Positions 31,306-40,718 of a stretch of 64,000 bases of DNA are shown in pieces (within the stretch, counting starts at the first letter, position 1; every line of letters begins with the position of its first letter). The position numbers and the translations under genes were made by a program. The notes below the pieces were generated by a model. That model searched no databases, had not been told where the DNA came from, and saw nothing but the letters and a program-made list of their open reading frames with translations. This DNA comes from Roseovarius sp. M141 (GTDB lineage Bacteria > Pseudomonadota > Alphaproteobacteria > Rhodobacterales > Rhodobacteraceae). Where the stretch lies: contig NZ_VCNH01000008.1 of assembly GCF_024355225.1 (NCBI RefSeq), positions 1,240,001 to 1,304,000 of the forward strand, in the 5' to 3' direction.

Positions 31306-32166
31306 ATGGACTCTGCCACCCGCCCTTACAGGTCCGTCCTTTATATCCCGGCCTCGAAAGAGCGCGCGTTGCAAAAGGCGCGTGATCTGCCCTGCGATGC
31401 GATCATCTTTGATCTGGAGGACGCGGTCGCGCCCGATGCCAAGACCGCCGCGCGTGGCACGCTGGTGCAGGCGCTCAAGGATGGTGGATACGGGCGCCGG
31501 GCCAAGATCGTGCGCATCAACGCCTTGATGACCGAATGGGGGCTGGAGGACGTGCGTGCGCTGAAGGATGCGGGCGCAGATGCGATCCTGCTGCCCAAGG
31601 TGAACACCCGGTCCGACGTCGACAATCTGGCCGATCTGCTGCCCGATACCATGCCGATCTGGGTGATGATGGAAACGCCGGTCAGCGTGTTCAATGCCCG
31701 CGATATCGCGGCGCATGGGCGCGTGACCGGGATGGTGACCGGCACCAATGATCTGACCAAGGATCTGGGCACCCGTACCCGCACCGACCGCCTGCCGCTG
31801 ATGATGGCGCTGCAAACCATCGTCATGGCTGCCCGCGCGGCGCGCGTTGTCGCCATCGACGGAGTTTACAACCGGTTCCGCGACGGCGACGGTCTGATGG
31901 CGGAATGCGAGCAGGGCCGCGATCTGGGTTTTGACGGCAAGACGCTGATCCACCCTGCGCAGATCGAGGGGGCGAACCGGGCCTTTGCGCCGACCGCGTC
32001 CGAGATTGACCTTGCCCGCCGCCAGATCGCGGCGCATGAGTCCAGTCAGGCCTCGGGCGAAGGGGTGGCCGTGGTCGACGGCACGATCGTGGAAAACCTG
32101 CACGTGGTCGCCGCGCGCAGGATACTGGCCAAGGCACAGGTGCTGGCCGAAATGGAGGACGCATGA
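31306..32166 (+). CDS. mcl2: HpcH/HpaI (CitE-like) family protein, probably (3S)-malyl-CoA thioesterase
   Basis: A 286-residue TIM-barrel protein of the citrate-lyase-beta/malyl-CoA-lyase family. The ATG at 31306 follows GGAGAG. Visible motifs are SVLYIPASKERALQKA, IIFDLEDAVAPD (metal-binding Asp/Glu), LPKVNT, VMMETPVSVFNA and DGKTLIHPAQIE. In Rhodobacter sphaeroides the paralogue Mcl2, a (3S)-malyl-CoA thioesterase, is encoded, as I recall, between mdh and mch exactly as here. That context is the main reason for the call. It hydrolyses malyl-CoA to malate in the ethylmalonyl-CoA pathway of acetate/C2 assimilation. A lyase activity cannot be excluded from sequence alone. Confidence 0.78.
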   Translation: MDSATRPYRSVLYIPASKERALQKARDLPCDAIIFDLEDAVAPDAKTAARGTLVQALKDGGYGRRAKIVRINALMTEWGLEDVRALKDAGADAILLPKVNTRSDVDNLADLLPDTMPIWVMMETPVSVFNARDIAAHGRVTGMVTGTNDLTKDLGTRTRTDRLPLMMALQTIVMAARAARVVAIDGVYNRFRDGDGLMAECEQGRDLGFDGKTLIHPAQIEGANRAFAPTASEIDLARRQIAAHESSQASGEGVAVVDGTIVENLHVVAARRILAKAQVLAEMEDA

Positions 32167-32717
32167 TGGGCATTGCCATTCTGATACTGGGCCTCGCGCT
32201 GTGGTGCGCCGGGCATTTCTTTAAACGCGCGGCGCCGGATGCGCGCGCGGGGATGGGTGCCAAGGCGCGCGGGCCGATCACGCTGGTTCTGCTGGCCGGA
32301 GTGGTCCTGATGGTCATCGGCTATCGCATGTCCGATGGCGCCTACTTCTGGGGCCGTCAGCCGGCGACGGTGGGCATCAACAATCTGCTCATGCTGCTGT
32401 CGATCTACCTGTTCGCCGCTGCGGGTATGAAAACCGCGCTGGCGCGCAAGATGCGTCACCCAATGCTGGCGGGCGTCAAGGTCTGGGCGCTGGCACATCT
32501 GCTGGTGAACGGCGATGTCGCGTCCTTCATCCTCTTTGGCGGGCTGCTGGCCTGGGCGGTTGCCGAGATGATCGTGATCAACCGCGCCGAACCCGACTGG
32601 ACCAAGCCGCCTGCCGCGCCGCGGCGCAAGGAGGTGATTGCAGTTGTGGCCAGTGTGGTGCTCTATGCCGTGATCGCATTTGTGCACAACGCGCTGGGCT
32701 ACCCCGTATTTGGATGA
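32163..32717 (+). CDS. NnrU-like integral membrane protein
   Basis: A 184-residue protein with five or six TM helices: about 1-18, 38-56, 72-92, 100-145 (two) and 158-178. The short conserved HPMLAGVKVWALAHLLVNGD resembles the NnrU family, named from a denitrification cluster but broadly distributed and of unknown function. The start codon lies in an ATGATG run that overlaps the mcl2 stop, so translation is coupled to the malyl-CoA enzyme. Nothing denitrification-related is nearby. Confidence 0.75.
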   Translation: MMGIAILILGLALWCAGHFFKRAAPDARAGMGAKARGPITLVLLAGVVLMVIGYRMSDGAYFWGRQPATVGINNLLMLLSIYLFAAAGMKTALARKMRHPMLAGVKVWALAHLLVNGDVASFILFGGLLAWAVAEMIVINRAEPDWTKPPAAPRRKEVIAVVASVVLYAVIAFVHNALGYPVFG

Positions 32718-32724
32718 GGATGTC

Positions 32725-32928
32725 ATGAAACTGTATCGCTTTCTCAGCGCCGACGACACATCGGCCTTCTGCCACAAGGTGACGGACGCGCTGAACAAGG
32801 GCTGGGAGCTGTATGGCAGCCCGACTCAAGGCTTTGATGCGGCCAACGGCGTGATGCGCTGCGGCCAGGCCGTGACCAAGGACGCGCCTGGCGTCTACAC
32901 CCCTGACACGAAACTGGGCGAGCAGTAG
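32725..32928 (+). CDS. DUF1737 family small protein
   Basis: A 67-residue soluble protein starting MKLYRFLSADDTSAFCHKVT. The pattern ALNKGWELYGSPTQGFD is typical of DUF1737, a short family of unknown role. It begins 7 bp after the NnrU-like stop and ends 2 bp before mch, so it is co-transcribed with the ethylmalonyl-CoA-pathway genes. The ATG at 32725 follows GAGG. It could be an accessory or regulatory subunit, but nothing in the sequence shows this. Confidence 0.78.
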   Translation: MKLYRFLSADDTSAFCHKVTDALNKGWELYGSPTQGFDAANGVMRCGQAVTKDAPGVYTPDTKLGEQ

Positions 32929-32930
32929 AC

Positions 32931-33965
32931 ATGACGAAGACCAAGACAAATCCGGGCCGCTTCTTTGAGGATTACTCGGTCGGGCAAGTGATCGAACATG
33001 CCGTGCCGCGCACCGTATCGGGCGGCGAGCGGGCGCTGTATCATGCGCTGTATCCGGCGCGCCATGCGCTGTATTCGTCGGATGAATTCGCGCGGTCCTG
33101 CGGGCTGGATGGCGCGCCGCTGGACGATCTGGCAGCCTTCCATGTCGTGTTCGGCAAGACGGTGCCGGACATCTCGCTGAACGCGCTGGCCAATCTGGGC
33201 TATGCCGAGGGGCGCTGGCTGCGCCCGGTCCATGCGGGCGATACGCTGCGTTCGGTGTCCGAGGTGATCGGGCTGAAGCAGAATTCGAACGGCAAATCCG
33301 GCGTCGTCTGGGTGCGCACGAAGGGATTCAACCAGCACAGCGAGGTGGTGCTGGATTATGTGCGCTGGGTGATGGTCAAAAAGCGCGACACGGACGCGCC
33401 CGCGCCCGAAACGGTGATCCCCGATCTGGCGCCCGCGCTGGCGGCCGATCAACTGGTCATTCCGGACGGACTGGATTTCACGAACTATGATTTCACGCTG
33501 GCCGGCGAGCCGCATCGCTGGGGCGACTATGCCGTGGGCGAGGTGATCGACCATGTCGATGGCGTCACGATTGAAGAGGCCGAGCATATGCTGGCCACCC
33601 GCCTGTGGCAGAACACCGCCAAGGTGCATTTCGATTCGACGGCGCGCGATGGCGGGCGGCTGATCTATGGCGGGCATGTCATCTCGATGGCGCGCGCGCT
33701 CAGCTTCAACGGGCTGGCGAATGCGCAGATCATTGCCGGGCTCAATGGCGGCGCGCATGCCAACCCGTGTCATTCCGGCGACACGGTGCGCGCCTGGAGC
33801 GAGGTTCTGGACCGCGCCGAGACCGCCGCGCCGGGCGTCGGTGCGCTGCGCCTGCGGCTGGTGGCGACCAAGGGCGGCACGGCAGGCGCGTTGAAGGGGG
33901 AGGATGGCCGGTATCTGCCGGATGTTCTGCTAGACCTCGACTATTGGGCGCTGGTGCCGATGTGA
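32931..33965 (+). CDS. mch: Mesaconyl-CoA hydratase (double hot-dog MaoC family)
   Basis: Hydrates mesaconyl-C1-CoA to beta-methylmalyl-CoA in the ethylmalonyl-CoA pathway. The 344-residue product has two MaoC-like hot-dog halves (about 8-160 and 175-340). The first begins GRFFEDYSVGQVIEHAVPRTV and the second GDYAVGEVIDHVDGVTIEEAE, with HFDSTARDGGRLIYGGHVI as the hydratase segment. The length and two-domain layout match Mch of R. sphaeroides rather than single-domain MaoC enoyl hydratases, and the neighbourhood (mcl2, mdh) agrees. Other pathway genes (ccr, mcd, mcl1) are outside the window. Confidence 0.88.
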   Translation: MTKTKTNPGRFFEDYSVGQVIEHAVPRTVSGGERALYHALYPARHALYSSDEFARSCGLDGAPLDDLAAFHVVFGKTVPDISLNALANLGYAEGRWLRPVHAGDTLRSVSEVIGLKQNSNGKSGVVWVRTKGFNQHSEVVLDYVRWVMVKKRDTDAPAPETVIPDLAPALAADQLVIPDGLDFTNYDFTLAGEPHRWGDYAVGEVIDHVDGVTIEEAEHMLATRLWQNTAKVHFDSTARDGGRLIYGGHVISMARALSFNGLANAQIIAGLNGGAHANPCHSGDTVRAWSEVLDRAETAAPGVGALRLRLVATKGGTAGALKGEDGRYLPDVLLDLDYWALVPM

Positions 33966-34024
33966 CATCGGGCGCGGGGGCGCTATGCTTTGATCCCTGT
34001 CGCGTGTGGCGGGCCGGGGATTTT

Positions 34025-34052
34025 GAGTATTTTGGGAACATTGAAAGGGCAG
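34025..34052 (+). repeat. 28-bp intergenic repeat, copy 2 (at the dut ribosome site)
   Basis: Reads GAGTATTTTGGGAACATT then GAAAGGGCAG, 26/28 identical to the copy at 20964-20991. Its GAAAGGG end lies just upstream of the dut ATG at 34057 and could serve as the ribosome site. Confidence 0.6.
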
Positions 34053-34056
34053 GCGT

Positions 34057-34512
34057 ATGGTGACGGTAACGCTGTGCTGGGACGATGGCGCGGACCGCAA
34101 TCTGGGCCTGCCCGTCTATGCCAGCAGCGGCGCGGCCGGGGCGGATCTGCGCGCGAATTTTCCCGGTGGCGCGGGTGTGGTTCTGGCGCCGGGCGCGCGG
34201 GCGCTGGTCCCGACGGGGCTGCGGCTGGCGATTCCCGAGGGGTATGAGGTGCAGATCAGGCCACGGTCGGGGCTGGCGCTGAGACATGGTGTGACGTTGG
34301 CGAATGCACCGGGCACGATCGACAGCGACTATCGAGGGCCGCTGGGCGTGATTTTGATCAATCAGGGCGCCGCGCCGTTCGAGGTTGCGCATGGCGCGCG
34401 GATTGCGCAGATGGTCGTGGCGCCGGTTGTCGTGGCGGAATTCGCGCTGGCCGAGGCGCTGGCGGACACCGCGCGCGGCACGGGCGGCTTTGGTTCGACC
34501 GGGGTCGGCTGA
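34057..34512 (+). CDS. dut: Deoxyuridine 5'-triphosphate nucleotidohydrolase
   Basis: Hydrolyses dUTP to dUMP, keeping uracil out of DNA. The 151-residue trimeric type shows all five motifs in order: [12 protein letters not shown] (1), [12 protein letters not shown] (2), [13 protein letters not shown] with the catalytic Asp (3), [10 protein letters not shown] (4) and the Gly-rich C-terminal [10 protein letters not shown] (5). It overlaps the moeB start by one base. Confidence 0.96.
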   Translation: MVTVTLCWDDGADRNLGLPVYASSGAAGADLRANFPGGAGVVLAPGARALVPTGLRLAIPEGYEVQIRPRSGLALRHGVTLANAPGTIDSDYRGPLGVILINQGAAPFEVAHGARIAQMVVAPVVVAEFALAEALADTARGTGGFGSTGVG

Positions 34513-35558
34513 TGCTGCTGGTTTTCATCCTTGCTGGCGCGCTTTGGGGTTTGGGGGCGCTATTGGGTACGGCCGGGCGGATGCGCTGGGGGATGATCGG
34601 ATGCTTGTGGGTCGGCGTCGTGCTGTTGCATCTGGTGCAGCCTGTAGCCTCGCCCTTGCGGGTTGCGACTGGCGGTAGTGCGGCGCCTTGGCTGCTGCTG
34701 GGCGGGTTTGCGGCGTTGGTGCTGCTCTATCGTGCCGGGTTGCGCCGGGTGCGTGCGCGGGCCGGGGCAGGCGAGGCGCCGGTCGCGCGCAGCGGCGCCT
34801 TTTCGGATGCCGAACTGGAACGCTATGCGCGGCATATCATTCTGCGCGAGGTTGGCGGGCCGGGGCAGAAGGCGCTGAAAAATGCCCGCGTTCTGGTGAT
34901 TGGCGCGGGCGGTCTGGGATCGCCGGTGATGAGCTATCTGGGCGCGGCGGGTGTCGGCACCATCGGCGTGATCGACGACGACGTCGTCGACCTGTCGAAC
35001 CTTCAACGGCAGGTGATCCACCGCGACGCGGATATCGGCACGCCCAAGGTTCATTCCGCCGCCGCCGCCGTGCGCGCGCTGAACCCGCATGTCGACATGC
35101 GCCCCTACGCGCGCCGCCTGACAGAAGACATCGCTGCCGATCTGTTTGCCGAATATGACATAATCCTAGATGGCACCGATAATTTTGCCACCCGCCATCT
35201 GGTGAACCGCACTGCCGTCGCCACCGGAAAGCCGCTGATTTCGGGCGCGCTGACCCAATGGGAGGGGCAGTTGAGCGTGTTCGATCCCGCCAGTGGTGCG
35301 CCCTGCTATGCCTGCATTTTCCCCGACATTCCGGCCGAGGGGTTGGCGCCGTCCTGCGCAGAGGCGGGCGTGATGGGGCCGCTGCCGGGCGTCATCGGCG
35401 CGATGATGGCGGGCGAAGCGATCAAGCTGATTACCGGCGCGGGCGCGACGCTGCGCGGGACGCTGCTGATCTATGACGCACTCTATTCGGATGCGCGCCG
35501 CATAGATATCAAACGCCGCGACGATTGTTCGGTCTGCGGCACCAAGGAGGTCACATGA
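34512..35558 (+). CDS. moeB: MoeB/ThiF-type adenylyltransferase with N-terminal membrane segments
   Basis: A 348-residue protein. Residues 1-80 form two or three hydrophobic helices ([48 protein letters not shown]). From about 95 the E1-like domain begins: FSDAELERYARHIIL, the ATP loop VLVIGAGGLGSPVMSYL, NLQRQVIHR and DGTDNFATRHLVN. Zinc-binding CxxC pairs CYAC and CSVC are present, as in MoeB. MoeB adenylates the C-terminal Gly-Gly of MoaD for molybdopterin synthesis. ThiS or other sulfur carriers are possible substrates, since no moa or thi gene is adjacent. The catalytic-cysteine region is replaced by the MoeB-type fold without a rhodanese tail. Confidence 0.85.
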   Translation: MLLVFILAGALWGLGALLGTAGRMRWGMIGCLWVGVVLLHLVQPVASPLRVATGGSAAPWLLLGGFAALVLLYRAGLRRVRARAGAGEAPVARSGAFSDAELERYARHIILREVGGPGQKALKNARVLVIGAGGLGSPVMSYLGAAGVGTIGVIDDDVVDLSNLQRQVIHRDADIGTPKVHSAAAAVRALNPHVDMRPYARRLTEDIAADLFAEYDIILDGTDNFATRHLVNRTAVATGKPLISGALTQWEGQLSVFDPASGAPCYACIFPDIPAEGLAPSCAEAGVMGPLPGVIGAMMAGEAIKLITGAGATLRGTLLIYDALYSDARRIDIKRRDDCSVCGTKEVT

Positions 35559-37567
35559 CCAATCCGCTTCTGGGCGCATGGGATACCCCCTTTGCCGTCG
35601 CCCCGTTCGACCGCATCGATGACGCCGATTTCGCCCCCGCGCTGGAGACAGCCCTGACGCTGGCCCGCGCCGAGATTTTGGCGATTGCGAAAACGCCCGA
35701 GGCACCGACATTTGCCAACACAATCGAGGCGCTGGAGGCATCGGGCAAGGCGCTGGACAAGGTGCTGAGCGTCTTTTTCACCGTTGCCGGGGCCGATAGT
35801 AATCCGGTGCGCCAAGCGCTGCAACGTGACTTTGCGCCCAAGCTGGCGGCGTATTCGTCGTGGCTGTATGCACAAAAGCCGCTTTTCGCCCGCATCGGGG
35901 TGCTTTGGGAGCAGCGCGAGGCGCTGGGTCTGAGCGAGGAGCAGGCGCGCGTGCTGATGCTGACCCATCGCAGTTTCATGCGTCACGGCGCCGCGTTGAG
36001 CGGCGCGGCCGAGGCGCGGATGCAGGCGATTATGGCGCGGCTGGCTGAACTGGGCACGGCGTTTACCCAGAACCTGCTGGCTGACGAGGCCGACTGGTAT
36101 ATGGAACTGGCCGAGGCGGATCTGGAGGGATTGCCCGATTTCCTGATCCGCAATGCGCGCGCGGCGGGCAGCGAGCAGGGTTTGCAGAGGCCAATCATCA
36201 CCTTGTCGCGGTCGCTGATCGTGCCGTTCCTGCAATTCTCGCCGCGCCGCGATCTGCGCAAGCGGGCGTTTGACGCGTGGACCGCCCGGGGGGCCAATGG
36301 CGGCGAGACGGATAACCGCGGAATTGCGGCTGAAACGCTGGCGCTGCGCGACGAGCGCGCAAAGCTGCTGGGTTATGACAGCTTTGCTGACTTCAAGCTG
36401 GAAACGGAGATGGCCAAGACGCCGGACGCCGTGCGCAACCTTTTGATGCAGGTCTGGACGCCGGCCAAGGCACAGGCGGATCGCGACGCGAAGGTCCTGA
36501 CCGAAATGATGCGCGCCGATGGCGTCAATGCCGATCTGGCGCCGTGGGATTGGCGGTATTATGCGGAGAAACGCAGGCAGGCCGAGCATGATCTGGATGA
36601 GTCCGAGCTGAAGCCCTACCTGCAGCTGGACCGCATGATCGAGGCGGCGTTCGCCTGCGCGAACCGCTTGTTCGGGCTGGAGTTCAAGCCGGTGCAAATC
36701 CCGCTCTACCATCCCGATTGCAGGGCTTGGGAGGTGACGCGCGACGGCGCGCATATCGCCGTCTTCATCGGCGATTATTTCGCGCGCGCCCCCAAACGGT
36801 CGGGCGCGTGGTGCAGTGCGATGCGCGGGCAGGCGAAATTCCCCGAGAAACAGGGGCCGGTTGTCATCAATGTGTGCAACTTTGCCAAGGGCGATCCCGC
36901 GCTGCTGAGCTATGACGACGCGCGCACGCTGTTCCACGAATTTGGCCATGCATTGCACCAGATGCTGTCGGACGTAACCTACGAAAGCGTCAGTGGCACA
37001 TCGGTCGCGCGCGATTTCGTGGAACTGCCCAGCCAGTTGTTCGAGCATTGGCTGGAGGTCCCCGAGGTGCTGGGCGAATTTGCCACCCACGCCGACACGG
37101 GCGAGGCGATGCCGCAGAATTTTCTGCAAAAGGTGCTGGATGCCGCGACCTTCGATATGGGGTTCCAGACGGTGGAATATGTGGCGTCCGCGTTGGTCGA
37201 TCTCAGCTTTCACGATGGCCCGCCGCCTGCCGACCCAATGCTACGGCAGGCCGACGTGCTGGCGGAAATCGACATGCCAGCGGCGATCACGATGCGCCAT
37301 GCGGTGCCGCAATTTGCGCATGTGTTCGCCGGCGACGGGTACAGCTCGGGCTATTACAGCTACATGTGGTCCGAGGTGATGGATGCCGACGCCTTCGCGT
37401 CGTTTGAGGAGGCGGGCGGTGCATTCGATCCAGAGCGCGCCCGCGCGCTGGAGGAGCATATCCTGTCGCGCGGCGGATCGGCTGATGCCGAGGCGCTGTA
37501 TCTGGCGTTCCGCGGGAAATTGCCGGGCGTCGAGGCGCTGCTGAAGGGGCGGGGGCTGGACGCATGA
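35555..37567 (+). CDS. M3-family metallopeptidase (peptidyl-dipeptidase Dcp / oligopeptidase A type)
   Basis: Zinc peptidase of 670 residues that degrades short peptides in the cytoplasm. The active-site motif HEFGH (His461-Glu462, His465) is followed by the expected downstream Glu region (SVARDFVELPSQLFEHW). The M3 N-terminal helical domain begins MTNPLLGAWDTPF. The ATG at 35555 follows AAGGAGG and overlaps the moeB stop (ATGA). The family includes Dcp and OpdA; the FVELPSQ and GYSSGYYSYMWSEV blocks fit both, so I do not choose. Confidence 0.92.
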   Translation: MTNPLLGAWDTPFAVAPFDRIDDADFAPALETALTLARAEILAIAKTPEAPTFANTIEALEASGKALDKVLSVFFTVAGADSNPVRQALQRDFAPKLAAYSSWLYAQKPLFARIGVLWEQREALGLSEEQARVLMLTHRSFMRHGAALSGAAEARMQAIMARLAELGTAFTQNLLADEADWYMELAEADLEGLPDFLIRNARAAGSEQGLQRPIITLSRSLIVPFLQFSPRRDLRKRAFDAWTARGANGGETDNRGIAAETLALRDERAKLLGYDSFADFKLETEMAKTPDAVRNLLMQVWTPAKAQADRDAKVLTEMMRADGVNADLAPWDWRYYAEKRRQAEHDLDESELKPYLQLDRMIEAAFACANRLFGLEFKPVQIPLYHPDCRAWEVTRDGAHIAVFIGDYFARAPKRSGAWCSAMRGQAKFPEKQGPVVINVCNFAKGDPALLSYDDARTLFHEFGHALHQMLSDVTYESVSGTSVARDFVELPSQLFEHWLEVPEVLGEFATHADTGEAMPQNFLQKVLDAATFDMGFQTVEYVASALVDLSFHDGPPPADPMLRQADVLAEIDMPAAITMRHAVPQFAHVFAGDGYSSGYYSYMWSEVMDADAFASFEEAGGAFDPERARALEEHILSRGGSADAEALYLAFRGKLPGVEALLKGRGLDA

Positions 37568-37637
37568 TGCCCGGCAACGCGAACTTGCACGGGGGGGCGG
37601 GCGGTGGCATTGTCGTCTGGTCCCAGGGGAGGGTGTG

Positions 37638-38093
37638 ATGCGTAAATTCATGGTGGTTTTGGACGACAGCCGCGAATGCCTGAATGCCATGCGCTTTGCC
37701 GCCATGCGCGCCGCCCATACCCAAGGCGGGGTGGCGATTCTGTCGATCATACCGCCCGAAGATTTCAACCACTGGATCGGTGTCGGCGACATCATGCGCG
37801 AAGAACAGCGCGAGCGGATCGAGGCGCATTTCGAGGTTTTTGCCAAGTGGATGCGCGATAAACAGGGCGTGGACCCCGAGCTGGTCATCCGCGAGGGCGA
37901 ACCTGTCGCCGAGATCATCGCCCAGATCGCCGAAGATCCGGATGTGGGCGTGCTGGTGCTGGGCGCAGCGGTAGACCGGGCTGGGCCGGGCCCGCTGGTC
38001 AGCCAGCTCAGCCGCACGGCGGGCAGCCTGCCCATCCCCATCACCATCGTGCCCGGCGATCTGAGCAAGGAGCGGCTGGAGATGATTACCTGA
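37638..38093 (+). CDS. Universal stress protein (UspA family)
   Basis: A 151-residue single-domain Usp. It begins MRKFMVVLDDSRECLNAMRF and has the nucleotide-binding region GVLVLGAAVDRAGPGPLVSQL near the C-terminus, close to the ATP-binding G-2x-G-9x-G(S/T) pattern but altered. Usp proteins are cytoplasmic and respond to stress or energy status. The ATG at 37638 follows GGGGAGGG. It ends 60 bp before a strong terminator; the M3 peptidase gene lies 70 bp upstream. Confidence 0.85.
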   Translation: MRKFMVVLDDSRECLNAMRFAAMRAAHTQGGVAILSIIPPEDFNHWIGVGDIMREEQRERIEAHFEVFAKWMRDKQGVDPELVIREGEPVAEIIAQIAEDPDVGVLVLGAAVDRAGPGPLVSQLSRTAGSLPIPITIVPGDLSKERLEMIT

Positions 38094-38153
38094 CGCGAGT
38101 CAGACCGCGTTCGGGGGCGTGATCGGATCGGTCTCTGCCGTTCCCCAGGATTG

Positions 38154-38195
38154 AAAACCGCCGCTGGCCTAGCAGGATCAGCGGCGGTCGTTTTC
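38154..38195. terminator. Bidirectional terminator between the usp gene and hutU
   Basis: A 10-bp stem (ACCGCCGCTG at 38157-38166, CAGCGGCGGT at 38179-38188). On the plus strand TCGTTTTC follows; on the minus strand a TTTTC run follows. It closes both converging operons (usp side and the hut operon). Confidence 0.75.
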
Positions 38196-38241
38196 GGCCT
38201 TCGCGCGTCGCCGTTGGGCATGGGCCGGGGCGATGCAAAAC

Positions 38242-39909
38242 TTACAGAATGCCCGGCAGGTTCAGCCCGTTTTCACGGGCGCACTCCTTGGCGATGTCGT
38301 ATCCGGCATCGGCGTGGCGCATGACGCCCGTGGCGGGGTCATTCCACAAAACACGGGCGATGCGGCGGTCTGCGTCCTCGCTGCCGTCACAGCAGATCAC
38401 CATGCCGGAATGCTGGCTAAAGCCCATGCCGACGCCGCCGCCGTGGTGCAGCGATACCCATGTCGCGCCCGACGCGGTGTTCAGCAGCGCGTTCAGCAGC
38501 GGCCAGTCCGACACCGCGTCCGAGCCGTCCATCATCGCCTCGGTTTCGCGGTTCGGCGACGCGACAGAGCCTGAATCCAGATGGTCGCGGCCAATGACGA
38601 TGGGCGCGCTCAGTTCGCCATTGCGCACCATTTCGTTGAAGGCCAAGCCCAGCTTGTCACGCACGCCCAGACCGACCCAGCAGATGCGGGCGGGCAGGCC
38701 CTGGAACGAAATCCGCTCGCGCGCCATGTCCAGCCAGTTGTGCAGATGCGTGTCCTCGGACAGGATCTCTTTGACCTTGGCGTCGGTCTTGTAGATGTCT
38801 TCGGGATCGCCCGACAGCGCGGCCCAGCGGAACGGGCCGATACCGCGGCAGAACAGCGGGCGGATATAGGCAGGCACGAAGCCGGGGAAATCGAAGGCGT
38901 TTTCCAGCCCCTCTTCCAGCGCCATCTGCCGGATGTTGTTGCCGTAATCGACGGTCGGGATGCCAGCGGCATGGAAATCCACCATCGCCTTGACCTGCAC
39001 CTTCATCGATGCGCGCGCGGCCTTTTCCACTGCCTTGGGATCGCTTTCGCGTTTTTCCCTCCATTCGCCCATGGTCCAGCCCTGCGGCAGATAGCCGTTG
39101 ACCGGATCGTGGGCCGAGGTCTGGTCGGTGACGATATCGGGGCGCACGCCGCGTCTGACCAGTTCGGGGAACACATCGGCGGCGTTGCCCAGAAGGCCGA
39201 CCGATTTCGCCTCGCCCGCTTTGGTCCAGCGGTCGATCATCTCCAGCGCCTCGTCCAGCGTATCGGCGCGCTCGTCGACATATTTCGTGCGCAGGCGGAA
39301 ATCGATGCTGTCAGGGTTGCATTCCACGGCAAGGCAGCAGGCCCCGGCCATCACGGCTGCCAAAGGCTGCGCGCCGCCCATGCCGCCAAGACCGCCGGTC
39401 AGTACCCATTTGCCAGTCAGGTCGCCATCGTAATGCTGGCGCCCGGCCTCTTGAAACGTCTCGTAGGTGCCCTGCACGATGCCCTGAGAACCGATGTAGA
39501 TCCACGACCCGGCGGTCATCTGGCCGTACATCGCCAGGCCCTTCTTATCCAGCTCGTTGAAATGGTCCCATGTCGCCCAATGCGGCACCAGATTGCTGTT
39601 GGCGATCAGCACGCGCGGCGCGTCCTTGTGGGTCTGAAACACGCCGACGGGCTTGCCCGATTGCACCAGCAGCGTCTGGTCTTCTTCCAGATCCTTGAGG
39701 CTGGCGACGATGGTGTCGAAGTCCTTCCATGTCCGTGCCGCGCGGCCGATTCCGCCATAGACGACCAGTTCATGCGGGTTTTCGGCAACATCGGGATGCA
39801 GGTTGTTCATCAGCATCCGCATCGGCGCTTCGGTCATCCAGCTTTTGGCGGAGATGTCACTGCCGGTCGCGGGATAGATGTCGCGGGTGTTCTTGCGGGG
39901 ATCGCTCAT
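38242..39909 (-). CDS. hutU: Urocanate hydratase
   Basis: Second step of histidine breakdown: urocanate to imidazolone-5-propionate, with tightly bound NAD+. The 555-residue product is standard length. It contains [24 protein letters not shown] NAD-binding glycines (in [13 protein letters not shown]), [25 protein letters not shown] and the C-terminal [13 protein letters not shown] with the conserved Cys/Ser region. The ATG follows GGAGG and overlaps the hutG stop. It is the last gene of the minus-strand hut operon, before a terminator. Confidence 0.97.
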   Translation of the reverse strand: MSDPRKNTRDIYPATGSDISAKSWMTEAPMRMLMNNLHPDVAENPHELVVYGGIGRAARTWKDFDTIVASLKDLEEDQTLLVQSGKPVGVFQTHKDAPRVLIANSNLVPHWATWDHFNELDKKGLAMYGQMTAGSWIYIGSQGIVQGTYETFQEAGRQHYDGDLTGKWVLTGGLGGMGGAQPLAAVMAGACCLAVECNPDSIDFRLRTKYVDERADTLDEALEMIDRWTKAGEAKSVGLLGNAADVFPELVRRGVRPDIVTDQTSAHDPVNGYLPQGWTMGEWREKRESDPKAVEKAARASMKVQVKAMVDFHAAGIPTVDYGNNIRQMALEEGLENAFDFPGFVPAYIRPLFCRGIGPFRWAALSGDPEDIYKTDAKVKEILSEDTHLHNWLDMARERISFQGLPARICWVGLGVRDKLGLAFNEMVRNGELSAPIVIGRDHLDSGSVASPNRETEAMMDGSDAVSDWPLLNALLNTASGATWVSLHHGGGVGMGFSQHSGMVICCDGSEDADRRIARVLWNDPATGVMRHADAGYDIAKECARENGLNLPGIL

Positions 39910-40718
39910 GGTTTGCCTCCAAGGGCCGGAGTTGAAGTGAGGGCCAGATCGGCCAGTTTGGTCAGAATATCACGCAGATGGACGCGCAGGCGGTCGGCCT
40001 TGTCGGTATCGTAGGGCCACGGCGCCGCTTCGACTGTGAGATAGGTTGACTGAGCCAGCTCCATTTGAATTGTATGGAATCCTTGCTCAGGCTGGCTGTA
40101 GTGACGCGTGGTCCAGCCACCTCTGAAGCGTCCGTTGACTACAGTGCTGTAGTTATCCGCGTTTTCGCAAATCTGAGTCACCGCGGCCTCGATAGAGGGA
40201 TCGCAGGTTACGCCGTAATCCGTCCCGATGTTGAAATCGGGCAACGTGCCTTCGAACAGGAACGGAATCTGCGACCGGATCGAATGGCAATCATAGTGGA
40301 TTGCAATTCCGTGCAGTGCGCGCACGCGATCCATTTCTGCGCGCATCGTGGCGTGATATGGTGCGTGATAGGCGACACGGCGCGCTTCAATTTCATCGGC
40401 GTCTGGCACTTTGTCCCAGATGTCGCGACCTTCAAAGTCCGTCAGCGGGACCAGACCAGTGGTGTTCTGCCCCGGATAGAGCGATGCGCCCGATGGGTCG
40501 CGATTGGCGTCAATGACATACCTGTGGAACGTCGCACGCACCGTCGTCACCCCGGGCAGAAGGTCTCCATACAGTTTGTGAAGATACCAATCGGTATCGT
40601 CCAGACCGCGCCCGCGATCGTTCAGATCGGCCAGGACATTTTCAGGCACATAGGTGCCGGTATGGGGCAGGCCCAGGACGATGGGGCTGTCTCCGCGGTG
40701 CAGCTCTACCGGGGTCAT
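39906..40718 (-). CDS. hutG: N-formylglutamate deformylase
   Basis: Hydrolyses N-formylglutamate to glutamate and formate, the last step of the HutF-type histidine pathway. The 270-residue product has [15 protein letters not shown] at the start and [40 protein letters not shown] of the FGase family. Its start overlaps the hutH stop and its stop overlaps the hutU start (both ATGA). Base composition is slightly lower in G+C than hutH and hutU, which may mean a different origin. This enzyme, not the formiminoglutamase HutG of enterics, fits with the presence of hutF. Confidence 0.94.
   Translation of the reverse strand: MTPVELHRGDSPIVLGLPHTGTYVPENVLADLNDRGRGLDDTDWYLHKLYGDLLPGVTTVRATFHRYVIDANRDPSGASLYPGQNTTGLVPLTDFEGRDIWDKVPDADEIEARRVAYHAPYHATMRAEMDRVRALHGIAIHYDCHSIRSQIPFLFEGTLPDFNIGTDYGVTCDPSIEAAVTQICENADNYSTVVNGRFRGGWTTRHYSQPEQGFHTIQMELAQSTYLTVEAAPWPYDTDKADRLRVHLRDILTKLADLALTSTPALGGKP

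Noticed and set aside
35483..37213. 576-codon minus-strand frame opposite the M3 peptidase
   Set aside because: Shadow of the high-G+C peptidase gene, whose HEFGH motif and start site are clear.
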